Assembly (NCBI RefSeq): GCF_034355335.1
Contig: NZ_CP136422.1
Coordinates: 5,244,501-5,308,500 of the forward strand
DNA: 64,000 nt
Reading direction: 5' to 3'
Source: Blautia coccoides
GTDB taxonomy: Bacteria; Bacillota; Clostridia; Lachnospirales; Lachnospiraceae
The translations under genes and the position numbers were made by a program. Shown one piece after another: positions 35,627 to 43,442 of this stretch. The notes beneath the pieces were generated by a model. That model was given only the letters and a program-made list of their open reading frames with translations. It ran no database searches and was not told the origin of the DNA. Within the stretch, counting starts at the first letter, position 1. Every line of letters starts with the position of its first letter.

Positions 35627-36673
35627 TCATCTGAATTTATACAGGACTATCTCATCATTCTCTCTGTTGGCAGCTACAATATATTCGGCATTTCCTTTGC
35701 TGTATTTATATATATTTGCCGCCCCGCCTCCACTGTCCAATATCTGACTGGTGTAGGTACCTGTTTCAGGACAGAATGAAAATGCTATGAGGCTGCGATC
35801 ACCCTTTCTATGTCCTATCACTACTGCCGGTCTGCCGCACAGTTCCCCTCCGAATATAGCATGTGAAAACTCTGCTGGTTTCCCGTAGGCATATACTTTT
35901 TGAAAAACATCATTATATTTTTTATAGATATTGATCGTATCACCGTGAAACGGGGAGATTACGGCCAGCTCCTCTACACCGTCTCCATCCAGATCGATCA
36001 AAACACCATCGCTGCAGGGTTCATCCAGTATTTTCTGTATTTCCCATTTACCACTGCTGTTGGAAGGGGGGATAAAACGGAATACCCCATCCTGAGCAGA
36101 GATGACCGCTGTTTCTTTGTCCTCTTCCGGAATATGGTAATAACCATGGTTTTTTGTAAGTTCGCTACATATAACTTCAAAATGGAGTTGATTTTCCCCG
36201 CTGAAAGCTGTCAGGTCATCCGGCAGAACTGCAGCATACACTTTCCCCGGTGAAGACCAGTCATCCTTATACCTGTGATCGGATTTCAAGGTACATGCAA
36301 TAAGATAATGGACCCCATTTCTCTCCAAAATATCAAATCTATGTACAAATGGCATTTTAACCACTGTATTAACTGCCCATCTGCCCTTTGCCTTTGGTGT
36401 TACACAGACAATCTCTGCATCCTTTGAATCATTGGGAGAATAAAACCTATGGGTCGCTAAAAACTGCCCGTCACTTCCTGGTACCTGAACCATACTCATG
36501 GTCCCGCCCGGTTCTGTCCACACAACATCTTCCTGATTTCCCTCCGTATCAAACAGAAGACAGGAACTTTTTTTCTCTGCTGCCACTAAAATATGCTTTT
36601 TATCATAGTAATATAACGGAGCAACAGCATAGCACTTCTCCAGATGTCCAATCACTTTTTTCTCTACCTTCAT
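35627..36673 (-). CDS. Cytosolic beta-propeller protein with FG-GAP-like repeat
   Basis: A 348-residue protein without signal peptide. Its sequence is a succession of beta-strand segments, with a FG-GAP-like calcium motif DLDGDGVEELAV at about residues 245-256 and similar weaker repeats, indicating a beta-propeller. FG-GAP/VCBS propellers are usually extracellular; a cytosolic version in a sugar operon is unusual. It starts one base before or at the ulaE stop (TGACATG) and is the last gene of the ulaG-ulaE unit. It may be a lyase or a binding protein, but I cannot assign a function. Confidence 0.75.
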   Translation of the reverse strand: MKVEKKVIGHLEKCYAVAPLYYYDKKHILVAAEKKSSCLLFDTEGNQEDVVWTEPGGTMSMVQVPGSDGQFLATHRFYSPNDSKDAEIVCVTPKAKGRWAVNTVVKMPFVHRFDILERNGVHYLIACTLKSDHRYKDDWSSPGKVYAAVLPDDLTAFSGENQLHFEVICSELTKNHGYYHIPEEDKETAVISAQDGVFRFIPPSNSSGKWEIQKILDEPCSDGVLIDLDGDGVEELAVISPFHGDTINIYKKYNDVFQKVYAYGKPAEFSHAIFGGELCGRPAVVIGHRKGDRSLIAFSFCPETGTYTSQILDSGGGAANIYKYSKGNAEYIVAANRENDEIVLYKFR

Positions 36674-36674
36674 G

Positions 36675-37541
36675 TCATACAGCCTCCTGTTTTACACCTC
36701 TCTGTTTATCAAGAATATCTGACATCATTTGTCTCGCCCTAAGGAGATTCGCCTCCCAGTTTTGATTTCCGGTATACCAGAACTCTGTCACAAATTTCCT
36801 TATCCCCAACTCCCAGCCCGTCTCTATTGCTGTCTGAAAGTCTACGTGCCCCTTTCCAAACTCCACCTCTCTGAAAACGCCGGGTTTCGTTTCCTTTAAG
36901 TGCATGGCAACCAAATGCCCTTTCCCATAACACAGATCCTGCCTAACCGCCTCTTTTTTTCCGCTGACAGCATTGGTAATATTCCCAATATCAGGATACA
37001 CTTCTAAATAAGCAGAAGAAACTGCCAACACATATTCCATAGCCTTCTGCACTGTATTCATAAATTCCGTCTCCATGGTTTCAAAACCGATTATGATACC
37101 TGCCTCTGCTGCCATCTCTGCTGCTTTCTTTAAATTCCTGATAAAATTATTCCTGGAAATTTCATCAGAATCTTCATAATAGACATCATAGCCAGCAAGC
37201 TGAATAATACGAATACCAAGATCATCTGCAAGTCGAATCGCCTTTTCCATGATTTCCATGCTTTTTTGCTGCATTTTTATGTCATGGCTGCCCAGAGGAT
37301 ATTTTCTGTGTCCGCTCAGGCACATGGTTCTTATGGGAATTCCCACAATGCGCATAAGATTTAACATTTCCATTCTCTCTGCCTGGCTCATATCCAGACG
37401 CGAGAGTCTTTCCTCTGTCTCATCAATACTGATCTCGACAAAATCGAACCCGGCTTTTTTGGCTGCTTCCAGCTTTTCCTTCCAACTCAAATACTCCGGC
37501 ATTGCCTTCTCATATAATCCCAAAGTGTAATCTTTCCCCAT
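36675..37541 (-). CDS. ulaE: L-ribulose-5-phosphate (L-xylulose-5-phosphate) 3-epimerase
   Basis: A 288-residue TIM-barrel enzyme that interconverts L-xylulose 5-phosphate and L-ribulose 5-phosphate. It matches E. coli UlaE/SgbU closely along its length: LGLYEKAMPEYLSWKEKL, VEISIDETEERLSRLD, MCLSGHRKYPLGS, IIQLAGYDVYYEDSDE, YPDIGNITNA and HLKETKPGVFREVEFGKGHV. Metal ligands of the family (Glu in GFETME, Asp in YPDIGN, His in VAMHLKE, Glu in VTEFWY) appear conserved. It lies 21 bases after ulaG. UlaD, which would make its substrate in the ascorbate pathway, is not in the window. Confidence 0.92.
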   Translation of the reverse strand: MGKDYTLGLYEKAMPEYLSWKEKLEAAKKAGFDFVEISIDETEERLSRLDMSQAERMEMLNLMRIVGIPIRTMCLSGHRKYPLGSHDIKMQQKSMEIMEKAIRLADDLGIRIIQLAGYDVYYEDSDEISRNNFIRNLKKAAEMAAEAGIIIGFETMETEFMNTVQKAMEYVLAVSSAYLEVYPDIGNITNAVSGKKEAVRQDLCYGKGHLVAMHLKETKPGVFREVEFGKGHVDFQTAIETGWELGIRKFVTEFWYTGNQNWEANLLRARQMMSDILDKQRGVKQEAV

Positions 37542-37562
37542 AGAAAATCCCCCGCTTTCCTT

Positions 37563-38666
37563 CTACAGACAAGAGCGGAAAGGAATGTTCTGCGGATGTT
37601 CAAAGCAGTCTTCAAATCCCCTCCTGTGGTGATATGCCAGTTTATCTTTGTCCGTGGGATATACATATTTTCCTCCTACTTCCCAGAAAAACGGATGGAA
37701 CTGATAATCTAACCTCTCTTTTTTCATCTGATAGAGAACACGTATTTCATTGATATCAGCCATAAAATTACTCCACACATCGTAATGAATTGGAATCACT
37801 ACCTTGCATCTGAGAGCCTCCGCCATTCTGAGAATGTCGCAGGAGGTCATTTTATCCGCTATACCTACAGGATTTTCTCCATAGGATCCGAACGCCACAT
37901 CTATGTCATAGTCCTTTCCATGTTTCGCAAAATAGATGGAATAGTGCGAATCTCCACTGTGATAAATATTGCCGCCCGGCGTTTTTATCAGATAATTTAC
38001 TGCTTTCTCATCCATATCAACAGGGCAGATACCCGTCAGTTCCTCCCTGTCAGAGCCGGCAGAATCTGTAGTGACAAGACATGTCCTGTCAAAGGAATCC
38101 AGGCAGACAATCTCTAAATCTTTTATTTTTATGGTATCTCCCGGTTTTACCTGTATGCATCTTTCTCTTGGAACACCCCACTTTACCCATGTCTCCACAG
38201 ACTTCTTTGGTCCGATAAATGGAATTGGTATCTCTTTTCCATTCTCTTCTGTTGTGGTCATATGGCTTTGGAGTACATGGGCTGCAAATTCAGCACTCAT
38301 ATGATCCTGATGATAATGTGTGGCTAAGACCGCATCCACATGTTTTACCCCAAAGGGATCTAATACAAACGGAACTGCCCTTAAATTTGGCTGCATATTC
38401 CTGGCACCACTCATATTTGCCATCTGATGCCCCTCTTTCATTTTTCCATTCCCATGTGTTCTCTTTCCATTTCCACACCACAGATCAATGGTAATATTAC
38501 AGTTTTCTGGTGTTTTTACCCAAATCCCCGTGCAGCCAAGCCACCACATTGCAACCGTCCCGGGTGCTGCCTGTTCCTGTTCTATTTCCTCATTCAGCCA
38601 GGTCCCCCACTCGGGAAAAGTATCCATAATCCATTTTTCTCTTGTCATCTCTGTCACTTTACTCAT
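37563..38666 (-). CDS. ulaG: L-ascorbate-6-phosphate lactonase
   Basis: A 367-residue metallo-beta-lactamase-fold lactonase that opens L-ascorbate 6-phosphate to 3-keto-L-gulonate 6-phosphate in the known Ula pathway. It matches E. coli UlaG throughout: [29 protein letters not shown], the metal motif [62 protein letters not shown] and [13 protein letters not shown]. First gene of its unit, ATG after AAGGAGATGTATTGAA. The partner PTS genes (ulaABC) are absent nearby; transport by the Opp-type system of the linked operon is an inference. Confidence 0.93.
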   Translation of the reverse strand: MSKVTEMTREKWIMDTFPEWGTWLNEEIEQEQAAPGTVAMWWLGCTGIWVKTPENCNITIDLWCGNGKRTHGNGKMKEGHQMANMSGARNMQPNLRAVPFVLDPFGVKHVDAVLATHYHQDHMSAEFAAHVLQSHMTTTEENGKEIPIPFIGPKKSVETWVKWGVPRERCIQVKPGDTIKIKDLEIVCLDSFDRTCLVTTDSAGSDREELTGICPVDMDEKAVNYLIKTPGGNIYHSGDSHYSIYFAKHGKDYDIDVAFGSYGENPVGIADKMTSCDILRMAEALRCKVVIPIHYDVWSNFMADINEIRVLYQMKKERLDYQFHPFFWEVGGKYVYPTDKDKLAYHHRRGFEDCFEHPQNIPFRSCL

Positions 38667-38778
38667 TTCAATACATCTCCTTACCTAATTATTCTGATAT
38701 TTTATGAATCAATGTTTAACAAATTATATGATTCATTTTACGTTCTTTTTCAGGTGACAGATAAACACTTGTATATTC

Positions 38779-38790
38779 GCACATTTGTGC
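38779..38790. promoter_or_regulatory. Palindromic operator, copy 2
   Basis: GCACATTTGTGC, the palindrome of copy 1 (34338-34349) with TT centre, 112 bases upstream of the ulaG start. It links this unit to the importer operon and probably to the SorC-type regulator. Confidence 0.7.
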
Positions 38791-38873
38791 CTTTTTAAAT
38801 CTGTATGCAAATACTCAGATTTCTACAGGAATACAGAATTATCATGGGACGCAAAAAGATCTTATATCACAAA

Positions 38874-38921
38874 TAAAAAAAGAGCAGAACAGACAATGCA
38901 CCGCACTATCTATTCTGCCCT
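38874..38921 (-). terminator. Terminator after the homoserine kinase-like gene
   Basis: On the minus strand a 19-bp stem with wobble pairs (AGGGCAGAATAGATAGTGC with GCATTGTCTGTTCTGCTCT) is followed by TTTTTTT, 33 bases past the stop. Confidence 0.85.
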
Positions 38922-38953
38922 TTCCATATTATCCAAATCTCGATCAAGTTCAT

Positions 38954-40156
38954 CTACATCTCAAACAAATATCCCATCAGCTCGTGGCCCTTTTCCACCA
39001 GCTTCCCGCTCTTTCCTGCCTCTTCCTCATTGTACTTCCAGTCATGAGCTTCTTTTTTCCTGCTGTCATACAAAAGATAAGGGACCGGGTTCGCTGTATG
39101 TGTCTTCACACAGATGGGCGTGGGGTGATCCGGAAGGACCAGCATCCTGTAATCCTGGCCGGAAGCGTCCAGCGCCTCCTTTACCGGGCCAATGACCCTG
39201 GCGTCCAGGTATTCGATGGCTTTTATCTTCTTCTCCACACTGCCCTGGTGCCCCATCTCATCCGGAGCCTCCACATGGATATAGGCAAAGTCATATCCCT
39301 CTTTCAGCAGTGCGTCCACGGCTGCCTGGGCTTTTCCCTCATAGTTGGTATGCAGGCCTCCGTTTGCGCCCTCTACGGTTATGTTGTACATATCCGTACC
39401 CACAGCGATTCCTTTTAACAGGTCTACCGCAGATATCATGGCGCCTTTTTTGTGGTATTTTTCCTCAAAGGAAGACAGGGCTGGTTTTGTGCCGGCGCCC
39501 CAGAACCACAGGCTGTTTGCCGGATTCAGGCCCTTTTTCTTTCTCTCCTCATTCAGAGGATGATGGACCAGGATCTCATAACTCTTTTTCTGCATGTCCA
39601 GGAGAAGCTGTTCCTTTGGCAGGTAGTCTTTAATGCCTTTTCCACGGATGTCATGAGGCGGTGTCAAAGGCACCACATCACCTTTTGCCCAGATCAGGCA
39701 GTGGCGGTAGCTGGTCCCAACATAGAACTGGAACATTTCATTCTGTAGTTCTTTTTTTACCGCTTCCAGTAATACCGCAGCGTCTTCTGTACTGATCTCA
39801 TCGGAGCTGTGGTCTAAAATCCTTTTATCCTCATAGCGCGCTTCTTCCTCGGAAAGCGTGACAATGTTGGCGCGGATGGCAACATCCCCGTCCTTCATGT
39901 CCACACCGATATTCAGTGCTTCCAGGGGAGAACGTCCTGAATAGTATACTTTCGGGTCGTAGCCGAGAACCGACAGGTTGGCCGTATCGCTTCCGGGATT
40001 CATCCCTTCAGGCACCGTCTTCACCATACCGATCTCAGATACTGCTGCCAATCGGTCCATGGCCGGAGTATGGGCATAAGCCAGAGGCGTCCTGCCGCTC
40101 AGTTCTTCCAACGGCTCATCAGCCATACCGTCGCCTAATATCAAAACGTATTTCAT
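38954..40156 (-). CDS. Proposed homoserine kinase, ApgM-like (archaeal-type phosphoglycerate mutase family)
   Basis: A 400-residue member of the alkaline-phosphatase superfamily. Metal-site motifs are visible: ILGDGMADEP at the N-terminus, MNPGSDTANLSVLGYDP with the nucleophilic Ser, HVEAPDEMGHQGSVEKKI and LPDHPTPICVKTHTANPVPY. The family contains archaeal-type cofactor-independent phosphoglycerate mutases; the branch found next to homoserine dehydrogenase in genomes lacking ThrB is described as a proposed homoserine kinase (TIGR02535). Here it lies 10 bases downstream of homoserine dehydrogenase, which supports this reading. Start at 40156 (MKYVLILGDG) after GAGGTGTAAAG; the open frame extends upstream into the previous gene. 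Confidence 0.85.
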   Translation of the reverse strand: MKYVLILGDGMADEPLEELSGRTPLAYAHTPAMDRLAAVSEIGMVKTVPEGMNPGSDTANLSVLGYDPKVYYSGRSPLEALNIGVDMKDGDVAIRANIVTLSEEEARYEDKRILDHSSDEISTEDAAVLLEAVKKELQNEMFQFYVGTSYRHCLIWAKGDVVPLTPPHDIRGKGIKDYLPKEQLLLDMQKKSYEILVHHPLNEERKKKGLNPANSLWFWGAGTKPALSSFEEKYHKKGAMISAVDLLKGIAVGTDMYNITVEGANGGLHTNYEGKAQAAVDALLKEGYDFAYIHVEAPDEMGHQGSVEKKIKAIEYLDARVIGPVKEALDASGQDYRMLVLPDHPTPICVKTHTANPVPYLLYDSRKKEAHDWKYNEEEAGKSGKLVEKGHELMGYLFEM

Positions 40157-40166
40157 CTTTACACCT

Positions 40167-41384
40167 CTATGCACGAATGCGGATCCTTGAGATAATGTCA
40201 GGAAGTCCGGCAGCCTTTTCTTCAAATTCCGCCTCACTCATAGGAGCTGTGACAAAACCGAATTCGCCTGCAACGTCAGGCACACCTACTGTCTTTACCT
40301 GTCCGAAAACTTCTTCCACACTGCCGATATCCCCTGTCATGCTGCCCTTGATGCGCACAAAGAAGGGATGCTCCACATCCTTGATATCCATCAGTTCCAG
40401 GCGTTTGCTGCTCCAGCTCATCATGATATTTCTGTGCAGATGCTTTGCACAGTCAACCACATCGCCTACCACCGCGCTTGCAGTGGGAAGCTTGCCGGCG
40501 CCGCTGCCGTAAAACATAGCGTCGCCCAGCACATTGCCGTGTATAAAGATGGCGTTGAAGACACCGTTCACACTGTAGAGCGGGCTGTCCTGGCCTACCA
40601 GCACCGGGCTTACCATGGCATAGAATCTGCCGTCTTCCCTCTTGCTGGTTGCCAGCAGTTTGATACTCATGCCCAGTCCTTTGGCGTATTTTACATCCTC
40701 TACGGTGATCTTTGTAATACCTTCTGTATAGATGTCCTCGTAATCCACATGGCATCCAAATGCTAGAGAGGAGAGAATGGCAATCTTCCTGCAGGCATCA
40801 TAGCCTTCCACATCCGCTTCCGGATTGCGCTCCGCATACCCCTTCTCCTGCGCCTCTTTCAGCACGTCCTCAAAATCCGCATTCTCCTCTGCCATTTTGG
40901 TGAGGATATAGTTGGTTGTTCCATTTAAAATACCGGAAATCTCGTCTATCTCGTCCGCTGTCAGAGAAGAGTTCAGAGGACGGATAATGGGAATCCCGCC
41001 GCCGCAGCTGGCCTCAAATAAATAGTTGATGTCCTTTTCTCTGGCAATCTCCAAAAGCTCCAGTCCGTGTCTTGCCACCAGCTCCTTGTTGGAGGTGCAG
41101 ACACATTTGCCTGCTTCCAGCGCACGCTTTGTAAAGGTATAAGCAGGCTCCACGCCTCCCATAACCTCAACGATGATCTGTACTTCCGGATCATTGATAA
41201 TGGTCTCATAATCATGCACGAGAACATTTTCTACCGGATCTCCCGGGAATTCTCTTAAGTCCAACACATATTTGATGTTGATCTCCTCGCCGGCTTTTTT
41301 GTTGATGCTCTCATGATTGGTGTTGATAACTTCCACAACGCCTGAACCTACGGTTCCGTATCCTAAAACTGCTATCTGTATCAT
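40167..41384 (-). CDS. hom: Homoserine dehydrogenase
   Basis: A 405-residue NAD(P)-dependent enzyme that reduces aspartate semialdehyde to homoserine for threonine and methionine. Rossmann motif GYGTVGSGVV, catalytic-domain hallmark ASCGGGIPIIRPL, GILNGTTNYILTKM, and a C-terminal ACT domain (residues ~325-405, FFVRIKGSMTGDIGSVEEVF) for feedback by threonine. It follows the ACT-domain gene by 4 bases. Start ATG behind GGGAGTAGAAGC. Confidence 0.95.
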   Translation of the reverse strand: MIQIAVLGYGTVGSGVVEVINTNHESINKKAGEEINIKYVLDLREFPGDPVENVLVHDYETIINDPEVQIIVEVMGGVEPAYTFTKRALEAGKCVCTSNKELVARHGLELLEIAREKDINYLFEASCGGGIPIIRPLNSSLTADEIDEISGILNGTTNYILTKMAEENADFEDVLKEAQEKGYAERNPEADVEGYDACRKIAILSSLAFGCHVDYEDIYTEGITKITVEDVKYAKGLGMSIKLLATSKREDGRFYAMVSPVLVGQDSPLYSVNGVFNAIFIHGNVLGDAMFYGSGAGKLPTASAVVGDVVDCAKHLHRNIMMSWSSKRLELMDIKDVEHPFFVRIKGSMTGDIGSVEEVFGQVKTVGVPDVAGEFGFVTAPMSEAEFEEKAAGLPDIISRIRIRA

Positions 41385-41388
41385 GCTT

Positions 41389-41832
41389 CTACTCCCTGCC
41401 TAAGATTTTCAGATAATGAACGCCCTCGATGTGCTCGATCTCGTCCACCATAGCCTCCGCGTCCCCCTGTGTGGGCAGGATTTCCACGCTGATAGTCAGA
41501 CTGGCGATCCCGTTGATGGGGATACTCTGGTGTACGGTCAGAATGTTGCCGTGATACTGGGCAATGGTCCGAAGGACCGCAGAGAGCAGCCCCGGTTCGT
41601 CATCCATCTGAAGTATAAATGTAATGTTCTGTCCTTTGGTTTTCTCTTTAAAAGGAAAGATATCATCCTTATATTTATAAAAGGAACTTCTGCTGATACC
41701 CACAGCTTCCACTGCTTCCTGTACCGTAACAGACCTCTTGGATTCCAGTAGTTTCTTAGCTTCCACTACTTTCAAGAGGACTTCCGGCACTGCTTTTTCT
41801 GTTACTACAAAATACCTTTTATTGTCCGACAT
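41389..41832 (-). CDS. ACT domain-containing protein, PheB/UPF0735 type
   Basis: A 147-residue cytoplasmic protein. An N-terminal helix-turn-helix-like part (LESKRSVTVQEAVEAVGISR) precedes an ACT domain (ITFILQMDDEPGLLSAVLR to VHYLKILGRE). B. subtilis PheB has the same layout and is grouped with amino-acid genes. It is first in the ACT-hom-kinase operon and may sense an amino acid. Start at 41832 (MSDNKRYFV) after AAAGGGGAAGGAC; an upstream frame extension into the prfB end has no good start. Confidence 0.9.
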   Translation of the reverse strand: MSDNKRYFVVTEKAVPEVLLKVVEAKKLLESKRSVTVQEAVEAVGISRSSFYKYKDDIFPFKEKTKGQNITFILQMDDEPGLLSAVLRTIAQYHGNILTVHQSIPINGIASLTISVEILPTQGDAEAMVDEIEHIEGVHYLKILGRE

Positions 41833-41906
41833 GTCCTTCCCCTTTGTTTGTTCTTGAAATACATTTGTATGTCTCCAAAAGATATTAGCACATTTAGGCA
41901 ATTTTA

Positions 41907-43029
41907 TCAACTGTTTTTCTTATTTCCCAAAGCAATCCACTTCAAATAAGCATTGATAAAACTATCAATGGCACCATTCATGACCGCATCCACATTGCCG
42001 GACTCCTCGTTTGTACGATGGTCTTTTACCATGGTATACGGCTGCATGACATATGAACGGATCTGACTTCCCCAGCCGATATCCGTCAGTTCTCCCTGGA
42101 TGCCTGAGAGCTTCTGTTCCTGCTCCTGCTGTTTCAGAAGATACAGTTTGGCTTTCAGCATCTGCATGGCTTTATCTTTATTCTGGAACTGTGACCGCTC
42201 ATTCTGACACTGTACCACGATCCCTGTGGGAAGGTGGGTGATTCGTATGGCGGAAGATGTTTTATTGATATGCTGTCCGCCCGCGCCGCTGGAACGGTAG
42301 GTGTCTATTCTCAGATCATCATCCTTGATCTCAACGTCCACATCCTCCTCGATATCCGGCATAACATCGCAGGACACAAAGGATGTCTGCCTCTTTCCCG
42401 CTGCGTTGAAAGGGGAAATGCGTACAAGACGGTGGACACCTTTTTCGGACTTCAGATATCCATAGGCATTCTCACCGTTGACCTGGAAGGTTACAGACTT
42501 GATACCCGCCTCATCCCCGTCCAGATAATCCAGTACCTCTGTGCTGAAACCATGGCGGTCAGCCCATTTCATATACATACGGTACAGCATACTTGCCCAG
42601 TCGCAGGACTCGGTTCCGCCGGCCCCTGCATGGAGGGTGACAATGGCATTGTCCTTGTCATACTCCCCTGACAAAAGGGTTTTGACACGAATATTTTCAA
42701 AATCTGTGATAAACTCGTCCAGCATTTCCTGGATATCCGGGATGACGGAGGCATCATTCTCCTCGTATCCCATCTCGATCATCAGCTCGATCTCTTCCTT
42801 CTGGTTCTGGAGCTTATTGTAGATCTCTATATCTTCTTTGAGGGTGCTCAGCTCCTTCATCATTTTCTGGGACCGCTCCGGGTTATCCCAGAAATCCGGC
42901 GCCTCCATTTCCCTCTCTAATTCTTCAACCCGCTTTTCCTTATTAGCCAGGTTAAAGTGAATCCCTCACTTCCACTAATGGTCCTGTGTAGTTGTTCAAA
43001 GTATATTTGAACTGGTCTAATTCTACCAT
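41907..43029 (-). CDS. prfB: Peptide chain release factor 2, +1 programmed frameshift
   Basis: RF2 recognises UGA and UAA stop codons. Reading starts at ATG 43029 behind AGAGGTGA; 25 codons (MVELDQFKYT...VRDSL) end at a TAA at 42954-42952. Skipping the T at 42954 continues as NLANKEKRVEELEREMEAPD and then runs uninterrupted to 41907, giving 373 residues, close to the 365-366 of E. coli and B. subtilis RF2. The SPF codon-recognition motif (RISPFNAAG) and the catalytic GGQ (SGAGGQHINKT) are present. Frameshifting here gives autoregulation: scarce RF2 makes the ribosome pause at the stop and slip. This is not a pseudogene. Confidence 0.95.
42951..42957 (-). promoter_or_regulatory. RF2 frameshift site CTT-TAA-C
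   Basis: CTTTAAC occupies the position of the classical CTTTGAC slip site. An upstream AGGG lies 5 bases before CTT on the mRNA and can act as the internal Shine-Dalgarno-like stimulator. The stop codon is TAA rather than the usual TGA; RF2 reads both, but RF1 also reads UAA. Confidence 0.85.
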
Positions 43030-43066
43030 TTAGCTTCACCTCTTTCTGTGAATATTTTTTTTATTT

Positions 43067-43309
43067 TTATTCTTCGTCGATCTCCACAGTCACCATGTAA
43101 ATGGATACCTGCTGTTCGACCTTGCGCACAGTGCCTGCAAGCTTTGTGAGCGGCCGTTTCAGATTGCTGGACATGGCTATGGCGTCCTTGATGGTATAAT
43201 AATACATCATACCTGACATGGTGCTGGCCCTGTCTTCTTTCAGCTCTACGCGGTCGCCGGGTTTTACCAGACCCTCGCGCTCCATGGTGAAATCCACCAT
43301 CTGTCCCAT
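43067..43309 (-). CDS. Small conserved-looking protein of unknown function between secA and prfB
   Basis: An 80-residue soluble protein starting MGQMVDFTMEREG and ending VTVEIDEE. It has a KPGDRVELKEDRAS segment and a TVRKVEQQVSIYMVTVEID beta-strand pattern, suggesting a small beta-barrel (perhaps OB- or SH3-like), which I infer only from pattern. The start at 43309 follows AAGGTGAGAAA; an upstream in-frame ATG has no such site. The overlapping position between secA and prfB and the good ribosome site suggest a real gene. Function unknown. Confidence 0.7.
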   Translation of the reverse strand: MGQMVDFTMEREGLVKPGDRVELKEDRASTMSGMMYYYTIKDAIAMSSNLKRPLTKLAGTVRKVEQQVSIYMVTVEIDEE

Positions 43310-43442
43310 TTTCTCACCTTCCTGCTCACATAAAGTGTGTTTTTCACACACCCGGGTGCTGACATATGCCGGGGCCGTTGCAGCCCGGAGGATCTCCGGA
43401 TGTAACAGCCCCGTATCTTACTGTGATCTTTTACAGTGCTGC

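Noticed and set aside
42952..43029. prfB as a broken gene or sequencing error
   Set aside because: The early stop is at the exact programmed frameshift site of RF2, and +1 reading restores a full normal protein.
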